Assembly: GCA_003556225.1 (NCBI GenBank)
Contig: PWRN01000019.1
Location: forward strand, 2,501 to 66,500
DNA from: Syntrophomonadaceae bacterium
Lineage (GTDB): Bacteria > Bacillota > Dethiobacteria > DTU022 > UBA8154
Direction: 5' to 3'
DNA length: 64,000 bases
This document shows, piece after piece, positions 33,758 through 43,248 of the stretch (position 1 is its first letter; each line of letters begins with the position of its first letter). The notes under the pieces are model-generated. The model searched no databases, was not told the origin of the DNA, and was given only the letters and a program-made list of their open reading frames with translations. The position numbers were made by a program, and so were the translations under genes.

Positions 33758-34685
33758 GTTCCGCGGGATGGGGCGCCAGGTAGAATTGATTCTTCAAGTA
33801 AGAAACGTCATATTTGCGCACATAATGATTGACCAGGGTTAAAGGCACCGTGAGCGGCACCATGGATTTGCCGTATTCTCCGATAACCTCGAGCAGTTCA
33901 GCTTTTTCATCATGGGTCAGTTCCTCTTTGAAGTAGCCCATGATGTGGTGCAGAACATTTTTATTTTTTTTCACCGTAGAAAAAACCGACAGGGCTTCCA
34001 TGAATCGTTCTTCATATATCGCGAGAAGCTGATCTCCTGGTTTTTTCTTCCCTTCTGCGACCAGCTTGCCCAGGGCTGTGTAGTGTTGGGGGCTGTGGGC
34101 CATGATCAGCAATTTTTGTCGGGTATGGAAGCGAATCAGCTTTTTATAATCCGGTTTGTCTTGCAAAAAATCCTTCCACCGCCTGTAGCTAAAGACCCTC
34201 TCGATAAAATTTTCCCGTAAAAGGGCGTCATGCAGCCGACCTTCCTCCTCTACGGGAAGATGGGGATAATGTTTGACCACGGCTGCGGCGAAAAGGCCCC
34301 TGCCGTTCTTCTGCGCGTGACCGGAAGGGTGATAGAGTTTTACCCGATAAAGGCCAGAACTCGGAGAAGCACGCTTAAAAATAAACCCGCAGAGATCTTC
34401 ATTTTCCAGCTCAACCACTTTGCTGGCACAGAACTCTTTCATTTGAGCCGAATGATCAACCCCCGTGCGGTTGGTCACCAGTTGAGGGTCATCCGCATCT
34501 CCGATCAGCCGCATGGCTTCACGGGGCACGGGTAAACCGCACTCCACTTCAGGGCAAACCGGCACAAACCGAAAGTAACGGCCCAGGATGTCCGTCACAT
34601 AGCGGTCACGCTTATGGCCACCGTCGTAGCGGACCGGGTTACCCAGCAAACAGGAACTTACGCCCACGGAAATCAGTGAATTCAT
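33735..34685 (-). CDS. DUF523-DUF1722 fusion (TudS-like desulfidase with YbgA domain)
   Basis: A 316-aa protein. The N half (about 1-150, VGVSSCLLGNPVRYDGGHKR, PVCPEVECGLPVPREAMRL) is DUF523, the family of TudS thiouracil desulfidase, which uses three cysteines to hold a 4Fe-4S cluster; the Cys of SSCLLG, CPEVE and VECG are present. The C half (about 155-310, FHTRQKLLIMAHSPQHYTAL) is DUF1722/YbgA of unknown function. Sulfur removal from thiolated bases is a plausible role. Confidence 0.87.
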   Translation of the reverse strand: MNSLISVGVSSCLLGNPVRYDGGHKRDRYVTDILGRYFRFVPVCPEVECGLPVPREAMRLIGDADDPQLVTNRTGVDHSAQMKEFCASKVVELENEDLCGFIFKRASPSSGLYRVKLYHPSGHAQKNGRGLFAAAVVKHYPHLPVEEEGRLHDALLRENFIERVFSYRRWKDFLQDKPDYKKLIRFHTRQKLLIMAHSPQHYTALGKLVAEGKKKPGDQLLAIYEERFMEALSVFSTVKKNKNVLHHIMGYFKEELTHDEKAELLEVIGEYGKSMVPLTVPLTLVNHYVRKYDVSYLKNQFYLAPHPAELMLRNHV

Positions 34686-34705
34686 TATATCCCACCTTTG
34701 CTTTC

Positions 34706-35503
34706 TTATCTGTTGATGAACTTTTGCCAGATACCCGGCTTAAAGTTCGCCTGGTCAAGCACTTTTTTGGCCTCCTTGTAACCTGCTTCGATCAGCTCCC
34801 CAGTCTTATCCAGCTCCCAGAAGCCCGCTTCCCCCAGGTCCGGAGCAAGATAGTATTTCGAGAGTTTACTGTCTTGCGCATCTCTTTCCCTCGCCATGAG
34901 ATAAATGGAACGGTAGATGATATCAAAGATATTCTCCGGTACTCCAGTCCTGTCTTCATGGGCATTCAGGTCCACAGCAATAATCGTTTTTATGCCCTGG
35001 TCAACCAGGGGGCGGCACGGTAAATTCTGCAGCACGCCTCCATCCACCAGGGTTAATCCGTCTCTTTCAACGGGAGCAAAAATGCCGGGAATGGCACAGC
35101 TGGCCATGAGGGCCGAGATTAAATCTCCCTTCTTCATGTGTACGACGCGGCCGTTTTCTATGTCGACACCTACGGCAATAAACGGTTTTTCCAGCTCAGT
35201 GAAAGTTTTGTTTCCCAGGTATTTTTCTATGATTTTTGCCAGAAACTCCGTATTGATAAATCCCTTGCGCGGCAAACCAACACTGGTCATATATCGAATG
35301 ATGCTTTTCCAGTTGATCTCATTGGCAATGGCTTCGATTTTCTCCGAGCCCAGCCCTGCAGCATAAAGCGCACCCACCAGTGAGCCTGCACTGGTCCCCG
35401 CGATACATTGCACGGGGACCTTTTTTTCTTCCAGGTACTTGATCACACCGATATGCGCCATTCCCCGGGCTGCCCCGCCGCTCAGTGCCAGGCCGATCTT
35501 CAT
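34706..35503 (-). CDS. Patatin-like phospholipase
   Basis: A 265-aa patatin-family hydrolase. It has the oxyanion loop SGGAARGMAHIG (about 8-19), the nucleophile motif GTSAGSLVGAL (Ser about 41) and the catalytic Asp in LVDGGVLQNLP (DGG, about 160). Related to RssA/YlbK. The ATG at 35503 has GGGAGG 8 nt upstream; an earlier start at 35524 lacks one. It should hydrolyse membrane lipids or their esters; the exact substrate is unknown. Confidence 0.92.
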   Translation of the reverse strand: MKIGLALSGGAARGMAHIGVIKYLEEKKVPVQCIAGTSAGSLVGALYAAGLGSEKIEAIANEINWKSIIRYMTSVGLPRKGFINTEFLAKIIEKYLGNKTFTELEKPFIAVGVDIENGRVVHMKKGDLISALMASCAIPGIFAPVERDGLTLVDGGVLQNLPCRPLVDQGIKTIIAVDLNAHEDRTGVPENIFDIIYRSIYLMARERDAQDSKLSKYYLAPDLGEAGFWELDKTGELIEAGYKEAKKVLDQANFKPGIWQKFINR

Positions 35504-35850
35504 GAAAGTAGCCTCCCTGGACATTATTTCCTTTGCTGCTTAACGGTTTCCTTTCCTCACGGCTTTCACCTGGTAATTTCCCTCATTATAGCAGAAAATG
35601 GCGAAAAGGTTGAGCCAGGGTTTGCTCCGAACCACCGCTCCTTCCCCAATGATTTACTCATGGCCTCTCCTGTTTCTCGGCGCTTCCTCGACTGACCAAA
35701 ATAAATTTTTCCCGTTAGCAGGATATTTTCACTGTTTGGAGAATTGTTTAAGCTGTTGTTAAGCTTTCTTAACAATATTAATATCTGCTGCTGACCACTG
35801 CAGCCTTGTTAACTGTTACATAATATGTACATAATCTTGGAGGGAAGCGC

Positions 35851-36741
35851 GTGAAATCTTACATAGGGCTGGTGCTTCTTGTCGTCGCTTTGATCTGTTT
35901 CCCCGCTTATCCCGTGGCCGCCGCTGTTCTGGACATCGAGATCTTGATCGACGGAAAGGAATTTTCCTGTACCCCCGAACCTGTCCTGCGGGAAGGCCAT
36001 GTACTGATTCCCATGCGCGCTTTTTTCGAACTTATGGGGTTAAACGTGGAATGTCACGATGAGAGCCAGGTCGCCCTTGCCTACCGGGAAACCATGGATG
36101 TGCGTATTCCGGAAAATGGCGATCCACCCCTGATCAATGGTGAAGACCCGCCCCTGGATACCCCGGCGCGCATCATCGACAGCACTCTTTTTGTTCCCCT
36201 GCGTTTGGCCGCGGAAAGCATCGGTTTTCACGTCAGTTGGGACGGAAAGCAAAACGCCGTCATCCTGGAGGAAGGCACCTGCAACGGGGCAGGCTTTTTG
36301 GGCGTCGCTGCACAAACAGCTGAGAGAGAAGACAAATATAGTACCCCGGGGGTTAGCACCGGCAGCTTTATTTGGCCCCTGGAGGGTGGAGGCCGGATCA
36401 CCTCACCGTATGGCTGGCGTTCTGGAAGGTTCCACGCAGGCACGGATATCGGGGCTCCCTGGGGAACACCTGTTCTGGCTTCCGACGGTGGAACGGTGGT
36501 TTATTCCGGTTGGGACGGGGCATACGGGCGTTCAGTTGTGATCAAGCATGGGCGCTATTACTCGCGCTATGCCCACCATTCCAGCAACCTGGTCCGTGTA
36601 GGCGAACGGGTAGCTCAAGGCCAGGTGATTGGCCAGGTGGGCATCTCGGGTCGGGCCACCGGCCCACACCTGCACTTCGAAATCCGCACCGGGGGAATCT
36701 ACGGTCCCACACTCAACCCCATCAACTACATCAGCCGTTAA
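35851..36741 (+). CDS. Secreted M23 peptidase with copper amine oxidase-like N domain
   Basis: A 296-aa exported cell-wall hydrolase. A signal peptide (about 1-24) precedes a stalk/copper-amine-oxidase-like domain (about 30-135, VLIPMRAFFELMGLNVE, LFVPLRLAAESIGF). A LytM/M23 domain follows (about 175-296), with HAGTDIGAP (first Zn ligands), RYAHHSS and HLHFEIRTGG. It would cleave peptide cross-bridges. GTG start with GGAGGG upstream. Confidence 0.93.
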   Translation: MKSYIGLVLLVVALICFPAYPVAAAVLDIEILIDGKEFSCTPEPVLREGHVLIPMRAFFELMGLNVECHDESQVALAYRETMDVRIPENGDPPLINGEDPPLDTPARIIDSTLFVPLRLAAESIGFHVSWDGKQNAVILEEGTCNGAGFLGVAAQTAEREDKYSTPGVSTGSFIWPLEGGGRITSPYGWRSGRFHAGTDIGAPWGTPVLASDGGTVVYSGWDGAYGRSVVIKHGRYYSRYAHHSSNLVRVGERVAQGQVIGQVGISGRATGPHLHFEIRTGGIYGPTLNPINYISR

Positions 36742-36774
36742 ACCGGGCATGCAATGTCCGGTGCCAGGCTTCCC

Positions 36775-37644
36775 TCAATGCTGCGCCGTATCCTGCAAAA
36801 ATCCTTTGACCTGGCTAACCAGGGTTTCATAGTGATTCAAGACAATACTGTGGTGGTTGGCGCCGTCGACCTGGACAAAGCGGCTGCCTTCCGGCAGTTT
36901 CGAAATGAATTGTTTCCCTTTTCCAGGCGGCACCACGACCACGCTCTCCGAGCCGTACTGAAGACCTTCCGGCGCCTGCAGCAGCAGGGTGGGCACATCG
37001 ATCCTGGCCCCCAGTTCGTCCAGGCTTGCCGGTCTCTGCTGGAAAGGTATAGCGGCATGCCTGGGGGTTTTCGAGACAACGGACCCATCATCATGATGGC
37101 GCACATCATGCCAGTAATATCGCTCGATGTAATGATTCCAATGCCGGTGGTTGGGATTTTTTTTCATGAACTCCAGGTAGGTGTGCCAGCATGCAAAGAC
37201 GGTGCCCAGTATGTGCAGGCGTAGGGATAAGGCCTCTTCCAGGGCCCTGAGTTCTTCCTGGGCAAATTCTACCCCCCCATCAACCAGGACCAACCGGGAA
37301 AGATGTTCGGCATGCAGGCTGGCGAAAACAACTCCCACCATCGCTCCCAGGGAGTGCCCCATCAAGATCATTTGATCTAAACCGAGGACATCCGCCAGTT
37401 CCTTGAGATCCCGGGCATACTGCCACAGGTCATAGTAACCGGAAGCCGGTTTTCCACTTTCTCCGCGGCCACGCAGGTCCAGGGCGAGGACCCGGTAATC
37501 CTTGACCAGGCGTTCAGCCACAGCATCCCAGTAGCGGGCATTGGCAGTAAGGCCGTGAACCAGCAGGATAGTCTCTGGCCCGGAGCCACCAAAATCCACC
37601 ACGTGGAGATCGATGTCACTGATTTTCACCTTCAAATTTCTCAT
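36775..37644 (-). CDS. Alpha/beta hydrolase
   Basis: A 289-aa single-domain alpha/beta hydrolase. The oxyanion HG is in ILLVHGLTANARYWDAVA, the nucleophile elbow is MGHSLGAMVGV (Ser about 98) and the catalytic His is in VDGANHHSIVL. LDLRGRGESGKP is the usual strand-4 motif. Substrate unknown; esterase, epoxide or C-C hydrolase activities all occur in this family. Confidence 0.88.
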   Translation of the reverse strand: MRNLKVKISDIDLHVVDFGGSGPETILLVHGLTANARYWDAVAERLVKDYRVLALDLRGRGESGKPASGYYDLWQYARDLKELADVLGLDQMILMGHSLGAMVGVVFASLHAEHLSRLVLVDGGVEFAQEELRALEEALSLRLHILGTVFACWHTYLEFMKKNPNHRHWNHYIERYYWHDVRHHDDGSVVSKTPRHAAIPFQQRPASLDELGARIDVPTLLLQAPEGLQYGSESVVVVPPGKGKQFISKLPEGSRFVQVDGANHHSIVLNHYETLVSQVKGFLQDTAQH

Positions 37645-37662
37645 CTGGCCTCTTACACTCCT

Positions 37663-38118
37663 TTACCTGCCGGGTTCCTTCGGAGAATAGTTCCGTTTCT
37701 CCTCTGTTTCACCGATGTTTTCTAACAGTTTTGCGCAATACTCGATGATTTCTCTGCGGCGAATAATCCCGATGAAGATATTGTTATCGTCCACCACGGG
37801 AACAAAGTTCTGATCCACGGCGAGGGAGAGCAAGTCCGATATTTTCGATCCGATCTGTACGGGCAGGTTTACCGTTTTCCTGGGAATATCTTTTAGATAC
37901 ACTTTTTCACTGCCTTCGAAAGTAAGCCCCGGGGTGTTCTTCAACTTCCAAAGCAGATCCCCCTCCGTCAAGGTCCCGGCATACTTTCCCTCTGCGTCGA
38001 TCAGCGGCAGCGCCGTGTAGTGGTGATGCTCCATCTTTTCCAGGGCCTGGCGCATGGTACACTTGAGCGGCAGGTAGACCACTTCTTTCTTGGGGATAAG
38101 AAAAAAAGCAATGTTCAT
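37663..38118 (-). CDS. CBS-domain pair protein
   Basis: A 151-aa protein with two CBS repeats: about 10-70 (MRQALEKMEHHHYTALPLID, YAGTLTEGDLLWKL) and about 88-140 (KISDLLSLAVDQNFVPVVDD, NIFIGIIRRREIIEY). Such stand-alone pairs bind adenine nucleotides and act as regulators. I chose ATG 38118 because it has GAGAGGGGG upstream and starts at the domain. B. subtilis CbpA/YkuL-type proteins are close in layout. Confidence 0.85.
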   Translation of the reverse strand: MNIAFFLIPKKEVVYLPLKCTMRQALEKMEHHHYTALPLIDAEGKYAGTLTEGDLLWKLKNTPGLTFEGSEKVYLKDIPRKTVNLPVQIGSKISDLLSLAVDQNFVPVVDDNNIFIGIIRRREIIEYCAKLLENIGETEEKRNYSPKEPGR

Positions 38119-38564
38119 GGGTAACCCCCTCTCCATGCAGGATGCATGATTATGATCTTTTCGGCTGTTAAAGGGCCGCAGCTTCACTTGTTCACGCTGC
38201 GGCAACCATGTTTTAATCAAGCAAAGTTGATTTCATCTTGCTCTTGATATGGTACATATTCGACAAAATTCCCGATGATTCCTTGAGAGCGCCGGGTGAA
38301 CAGTAAAAAAACGTGGGATATACCCTTCTCCATGGCGCCTTTTGCCACTATTACGATTCATGAAAAGCCGCAAGACAGGGCATTCCCAAAAAACCTTGCT
38401 TGAACATGCAAGCAAGATCCGCTATGATCAAGAGAAAAGCGGAAGAAGATCACCCTGGGCCTCCGCACATCGCCAAAAGCAGGGGGCCAGAGGCCGTTAA
38501 TGGATCCACCGCAGCGATGCAAAGTTATTCGTTTTCTGATCAAGATATGGAGGAGTGTTGGCGC

Positions 38565-39269
38565 TTGTATCATACACTGCTTTTTGACCTGGACGGCACG
38601 CTGCTCGAACTGGATATGCGCGTGTTTGTCCCGAAATACATTGAAGCCTTGAGCCGGCACTTCTCTTCCCTGGTCGAACCGGCGCGTTTTTCTGAAAACT
38701 TGCTCCAGGGTGTCAGGGCCATGGTTTTGAACAAGAACCCGCACTTGACCAATGAAGAGGTGTTTTTAGAGCATTTCCTGCAGAAACTGGAAATCTCCCG
38801 CGATGAATTAATGCCTCAGCTCAATGATTTTTACCATAATTCCTTCTGTGAGCTGGCAGTCTATGCCAAACGAAAGCCTTTGGCTCGTACCATTATGCAG
38901 CAGGTTTTTTTCAAACAATGCAATGTCGTGATTGCGACCAACCCTGTTTTTCCCCGGGCAGCGATCATGCACAGGCTCCGATGGGCAGGGGTAAACGATT
39001 TTTCCTACAGCCTGGTCACATCGTACGAAATTATGCATTACTGCAAACCGCACCCTGAATATTATGAAGAGATCCTCCAGGTGTTAAAGCTGCATCCCCG
39101 GGACTGCCTAATGATCGGCAATGACACGCGCGATGACCTGGTAGCGCAGAAAGCGGGGATCAAAACCTTCCTGGTCCATGATTTCCTTGTAGACCGGGGA
39201 GACCAGGCGCATCATGCAGATTATGAAGGAACCCTGGAAGACCTGCATGCATTCATCCAAAAACTCTAA
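38565..39269 (+). CDS. HAD-superfamily hydrolase
   Basis: A 234-aa haloacid dehalogenase-type phosphatase: motif I is FDLDGTLLELD directly after the start, motif II is IATNPVFP, and motif III/IV are KPHPEYY and MIGNDTRDDLVAQKAG. The probable start is TTG 38565 with GGAGGAG 9 nt upstream; the longer frame from 38400 has no conserved N-terminal sequence. Substrate unknown. Confidence 0.85.
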   Translation: MYHTLLFDLDGTLLELDMRVFVPKYIEALSRHFSSLVEPARFSENLLQGVRAMVLNKNPHLTNEEVFLEHFLQKLEISRDELMPQLNDFYHNSFCELAVYAKRKPLARTIMQQVFFKQCNVVIATNPVFPRAAIMHRLRWAGVNDFSYSLVTSYEIMHYCKPHPEYYEEILQVLKLHPRDCLMIGNDTRDDLVAQKAGIKTFLVHDFLVDRGDQAHHADYEGTLEDLHAFIQKL

Positions 39270-39288
39270 ATATGATCCTGTAGACTGA

Positions 39289-39316
39289 AAAGAGATGGAG
39301 AGAACTCCACCTCTTT
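39289..39316. terminator. Hairpin between the HAD gene and gerW
   Basis: AAAGAGATGGAG and CTCCACCTCTTT form a 12-bp stem with one mismatch and an AGAA loop; TTTTCAG follows on minus. It sits between convergent genes. Confidence 0.6.
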
Positions 39317-39380
39317 ATGCCCGACTTATTGATTCCGCAGAGAGTCTTTTGTATGCGCTGCCAACCTGCATGCCGATGGT

Positions 39381-39740
39381 TTATTTCTCGTCACTTTTTC
39401 CCTTACAGTCCATCTTGGAGATAATATCCGGAACCATCTCAAAAAGCTTATCCAGCGAACCCCTGCTGGTCAGGGGAATCACGTTAACTGCTCCATCTTT
39501 AATCACGAGCATGGCATTGGGACTAATTTTGCATCCCAGTCCTCCCCCGGTGCCGGAACCATCGTTTCCTTTGTTGTCCTTCCCGGAACCCTCTCCTCCT
39601 CCAAGACCAAAAGTTACCGTGATCACGGGCACCATGGTAATGTCTCCTACCTGGAAAGGCTCTCCCACAACTGTTTCCGTTCGTAAAAACTTTTCCAGTT
39701 TTTCAAACATGGAATCCATCACACTCTTTGAACCTTCCAT
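39381..39740 (-). CDS. gerW: Sporulation/germination protein GerW (YtfJ)
   Basis: A 119-aa protein matching the YtfJ/GerW family: TVVGEPFQVGDITMVPVITV, a Gly-rich loop with GGGLGCKISPNAMLVI, and AVNVIPLTSRGSLDKLFEMV. In B. subtilis GerW is made in the forespore and is needed for L-alanine germination. It indicates spore formation by this organism. It directly follows the YtfI-like gene, as in other spore formers. Confidence 0.9.
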   Translation of the reverse strand: MEGSKSVMDSMFEKLEKFLRTETVVGEPFQVGDITMVPVITVTFGLGGGEGSGKDNKGNDGSGTGGGLGCKISPNAMLVIKDGAVNVIPLTSRGSLDKLFEMVPDIISKMDCKGKSDEK

Positions 39741-39796
39741 GACATCCCACTCCCTTTTTAATTTGCTCCCTGTAAGTCTAGACTCGGAAAAAAGAA

Positions 39797-40465
39797 CTAA
39801 GTTGCATATCCCGGAGTTTTTTTACGCTTCCTCATCATTTTCAGCAGGCGCAGGGTATTTCTGGAGAATAAAAACCGCAGCAAGCAGGCCAGCAGGGCCA
39901 AACCCGTAAAATGCCCCCCTGCCGAGGCCTGCAGATCAAAACCGGTTTCTTGCCAGTCAGGCTGCAGTTCAATGGAAACCCTGGTGCACATATGCCGAAG
40001 GCTGTGTTCCAGGGCAGCCACCCAGCCTGTCAGGTGAGGCTCATCAAAACCGTACGTTCCTTGCAGTGAAAACTTCCTGGGGCGGATGACCCACAAGAGC
40101 TCTTTAAGCAGTGTCAGCAGGTGTCTTCGTAAAGCTTGATCAAAAACTAGCCGCACAATTTCCCCTGGAGAAGGACCTGCAGAGCGGTCTTCTTCTTCCT
40201 CTTTTTCTTCTTTTTTGGATCGCGCTTTCTCCAACCATTGAGGCTTCCAGGAAAATCCCAGGAACTTAAGTTCCAGGCTCACCTCCTCTCTTGCTGTGTA
40301 ATGAACCACGACCCCGAGAATAGAAACCCGGGCAACCTCTGCAGCGAGCACGAGGCGCTCCCGGTACGTAATGGAAAAACTGTATCGATACGTGCCCAGG
40401 ACGATCATACCGCCCAACAGCAGCACTCCGCAGCAAACCAGCAGCACATATACCAGAATTGACAT
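39797..40465 (-). CDS. ytfI: DUF2953 protein (YtfI-like)
   Basis: A 222-aa protein with one N-terminal membrane helix (about 3-24, VYVLLVCCGVLLLGGMIVLG) and a cytosolic or spore-coat-facing body containing a KKEEKEEEE charged segment and IRPRKFSLQGTYGFDEPHLT. This is the DUF2953/YtfI family, found upstream of ytfJ in Bacillota. No function is established; a sporulation role is inferred from context. Confidence 0.8.
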   Translation of the reverse strand: MSILVYVLLVCCGVLLLGGMIVLGTYRYSFSITYRERLVLAAEVARVSILGVVVHYTAREEVSLELKFLGFSWKPQWLEKARSKKEEKEEEEDRSAGPSPGEIVRLVFDQALRRHLLTLLKELLWVIRPRKFSLQGTYGFDEPHLTGWVAALEHSLRHMCTRVSIELQPDWQETGFDLQASAGGHFTGLALLACLLRFLFSRNTLRLLKMMRKRKKTPGYAT

Positions 40466-40679
40466 CTCTTAGCCTCCCGCTCCCCGAACCGGGAAGAATC
40501 GATGCGCAAACACAATAGTTCTCAAAATTAAGCGGATTCGATAGTTTGGTGGCAGCTTGTGGATCGCTTTCATGATCAGATCATATCTATTCCGATAAAC
40601 AATCATGTTTTCCGTCTGCTCACTCGAGGCCAGGGTGTTTATGAGCCGCTCACTCTGCCATAAATTTTACGAAGTATCT

Positions 40680-42125
40680 TTAGAGCAGCGGGGAAAGCAA
40701 CCTGGCCCCGGATTCCTTGAACCTTGCATAGACCGGCCTGCGGAAATAATCATCCGCAACCACCGCGATGCTGTGTGCCATGTCCACCCTGAAATCTGCT
40801 TCCATCTGCCTGGCGATCACTTCGTCGTAGATAAACGCGTTGATTTCAAAGCTGTAGTAAAAACTGCGCATGTCCATGTTTGCCGTGCCGATTACAGCCA
40901 GGTAACCGTCGACCGTTAAGGTTTTTGCATGCATAAACCCTTTCTGGTAGAGGTAAATCTCTACCCCCGCCTTGAGCAGTTCCGTAAAATACGACCGGCT
41001 GGCCCAGTAGACGATTCGATGATCCGGTTTCCCCGGAAAGACGATCTTGACATCAATGCCGCCGAGGGCGGCTGCTTTCAGGGCCGTGGCAATACTGTCA
41101 TCTAAAATGAGATAAGGCGTGGTGATATAAATGTGCTCCCGGGCCGTGGCGATAGCCGTAAAGTAGGCGTGATGAATGGCTTCCCAGTTCCCGTCAGGTC
41201 CGCTGGCCGCAATCTGCACCGGGATGTTGCCGACAAATGACCGTTCAGGGAAATAAGATTTATCGCCAAGCTGTTCCCCCGTTGTAAACTGCCAGTCACT
41301 GATAAACACGCCCTGCAAAACATCCAGGGCATCGCCCCGGATCTCCAGGTGCGTGTCCCGCCAGAAAGGAAAACGCTCCCCCCCGCTGATGTATTCATCC
41401 CCGACGTTCAGCCCTCCCAGGAAACCCACTTCGCCATCAACCAGGATGATTTTTCGGTGGTTACGATAATTCATCCAGGTGCTGGGAACAGGCAAGGTTA
41501 ACGGCATAAATTTCGCAAGATCAATGCCGGCTTCTCTCAGTTCACGAACGTACATTTTTCCGAGCTTTCGGCTCCCCAGGCCGTCAACAAGGAACCGAAT
41601 TTTTAGCCCTTCCTTTGCCTTTCGGATCAAAAGGTTTTTCAGTTCATGACCGGTTTCATCGTTCTTGACAATGAAGTATTCCAGGTGGATATAGTCACGG
41701 GCCCTGTCAATGGCATCGAAAACAGCTAAAAATTTTTCCGTGCCGTTCTTTAAGATCCTGCACTGGTTGTTCAGCGTAACATACGTGGGGCTGATCGCAG
41801 AAATGATCCGTGAAAGTCGTTTCTTTTCGCTCAGGGCAAGGTTGCTGTCGTGCATTAAATCATCGGCGCCGCGTGCTTTTTCCAGCTTCTCTTTTAATGC
41901 GGGGATATCGCCGTGGTTCATTTTCCAGAAGAACTTGTACCGGGAAGAGCTGCGCCCAAAAAAAAGGTAAAAAAGCAGGCCGACTACAGGGAGAAAGGCC
42001 AAAATAAAAAACCAGTAAAAGGTACGGTGAGGAGAGCGATTTTCAAAAAAAATGATGAGGCCAACCACGTATACGGCAAGGGTGAGCAGTACAGGGAAAA
42101 CCCCAACCAACCAGTCCGGCATCAC
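40680..42125 (-). CDS. cls: Cardiolipin synthase (two-PLD-domain type)
   Basis: A 481-aa phospholipase-D superfamily enzyme that condenses two phosphatidylglycerol molecules. Two N-terminal membrane helices (about 5-27, 36-53) precede two HKD motifs: HRKIILVDGEVGFLGGLN (about 221-238) and HAKTLTVDGYLAVIGTANMD (about 399-418). Length and layout match Bacillota Cls. Confidence 0.95.
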   Translation of the reverse strand: MMPDWLVGVFPVLLTLAVYVVGLIIFFENRSPHRTFYWFFILAFLPVVGLLFYLFFGRSSSRYKFFWKMNHGDIPALKEKLEKARGADDLMHDSNLALSEKKRLSRIISAISPTYVTLNNQCRILKNGTEKFLAVFDAIDRARDYIHLEYFIVKNDETGHELKNLLIRKAKEGLKIRFLVDGLGSRKLGKMYVRELREAGIDLAKFMPLTLPVPSTWMNYRNHRKIILVDGEVGFLGGLNVGDEYISGGERFPFWRDTHLEIRGDALDVLQGVFISDWQFTTGEQLGDKSYFPERSFVGNIPVQIAASGPDGNWEAIHHAYFTAIATAREHIYITTPYLILDDSIATALKAAALGGIDVKIVFPGKPDHRIVYWASRSYFTELLKAGVEIYLYQKGFMHAKTLTVDGYLAVIGTANMDMRSFYYSFEINAFIYDEVIARQMEADFRVDMAHSIAVVADDYFRRPVYARFKESGARLLSPLL

Positions 42126-42194
42126 ATATCTCCTTTATGTTTCATGCTTTTTCCATCGCCGTATATATTCGGATCATTCCGCATCCTTTTACTA

Positions 42195-43043
42195 TTATCT
42201 ACAAGACATGGATAGTTTTTGCTGGAAAAGGGTTTGCATTTGGCCGGTTATTTCACCTGCGACAGCGCCGTTTAACGTGTGTCCGTCGATAGATAAAACC
42301 GGGGTAATTTCATCCACGGTACTGGTAATAAACAGCTCTGACGCCGTGGGGAGCTCCTCCAGGGTGACGAACCGTTCTTCCACGGGTATGCCTGCTTCAG
42401 CGGCCAGTTCGATGACCACGTTGCGAGTAATCCCCAATAAAATACGGTTAGACTCCGGAGCGGTAGTCAACTTATGGTCCAGCACGACGAACACATTGCT
42501 GCTGGCTCCTTCGGTGATCTCCTGCCCATGGACAAAAATGGCTTCATAGTATCCCTGGCTCCTGGCTTGCTGCTTGGCCAGCACGTTGGGCAGAAGGTTG
42601 AGAGATTTGATGTCGCAGTGGTTCCAGCGTTCATCGGGCAGGGTCAAGGCCGTCACGCCTATTTTGTTTTTCCGCAGCTGGTTTTCATTGACCTCACTGA
42701 CCTTCAGCAGGATCGTGGGTGCGGCCTCCAGGGGGAACTCGTGGGTGCGCGGTGCCGACCCGCGGGTAATTTGCATGTAGAGCTTCCCGTTGGCAATGCC
42801 GCTTTTCTGCAAGAGTTCATGACAAATGGTTTCGATGCGGCTGAGCTCATATGGAAGGGTGAGAAAGGTTTTCCGGGCGCTTCTTTCCAGGCGGGCCAAA
42901 TGCTGGCCGAGCTCGAAATAGTGGCCGTTGTAAATGCGTACAACTTCATAAATACCGTCGCCGAAGAGGAATCCCCTGTCTTCAATGGAAACCCTGGCTT
43001 CATCGCTCTTGTAATATTCACCGTTTAAAAATGTATCAAGCAC
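42195..43043 (-). CDS. dat: Class IV aminotransferase, D-amino acid transaminase type
   Basis: A 282-aa PLP enzyme of fold type IV. It has VLDTFLNGEYYKSDEARVS and GFLFGDGIYEVVRIYNG at the N terminus, the MQITRGSAPRTHEFP motif usual for D-alanine transaminase, the PLP-binding Lys in LPNVLAKQQARSQG, and EGASSNVFVV. Probable start is GTG 43043 (GGGGG 9 nt upstream) rather than 43106. It would make D-Glu or D-Ala for the cell wall; branched-chain transaminase activity is less likely. Confidence 0.87.
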   Translation of the reverse strand: MLDTFLNGEYYKSDEARVSIEDRGFLFGDGIYEVVRIYNGHYFELGQHLARLERSARKTFLTLPYELSRIETICHELLQKSGIANGKLYMQITRGSAPRTHEFPLEAAPTILLKVSEVNENQLRKNKIGVTALTLPDERWNHCDIKSLNLLPNVLAKQQARSQGYYEAIFVHGQEITEGASSNVFVVLDHKLTTAPESNRILLGITRNVVIELAAEAGIPVEERFVTLEELPTASELFITSTVDEITPVLSIDGHTLNGAVAGEITGQMQTLFQQKLSMSCR

Positions 43044-43248
43044 AGGACATACCCCCGCTGCAAAGGATTTATTTCCTGATTGTATTTTCTTATTATAACA
43101 GAACAAGGTAAAAATGTGTCTTGTGTTCTCAGAAAATGTTTAAAGAATTCGTTTGACCCGGGAAGGAAAAAGAATTAAGATGAGAAGGGTCCTGTCAGGC
43201 AGTTAAAACCCTGATCATCCCCCATTGCGCTTTGAGGAGGACTTGCAG

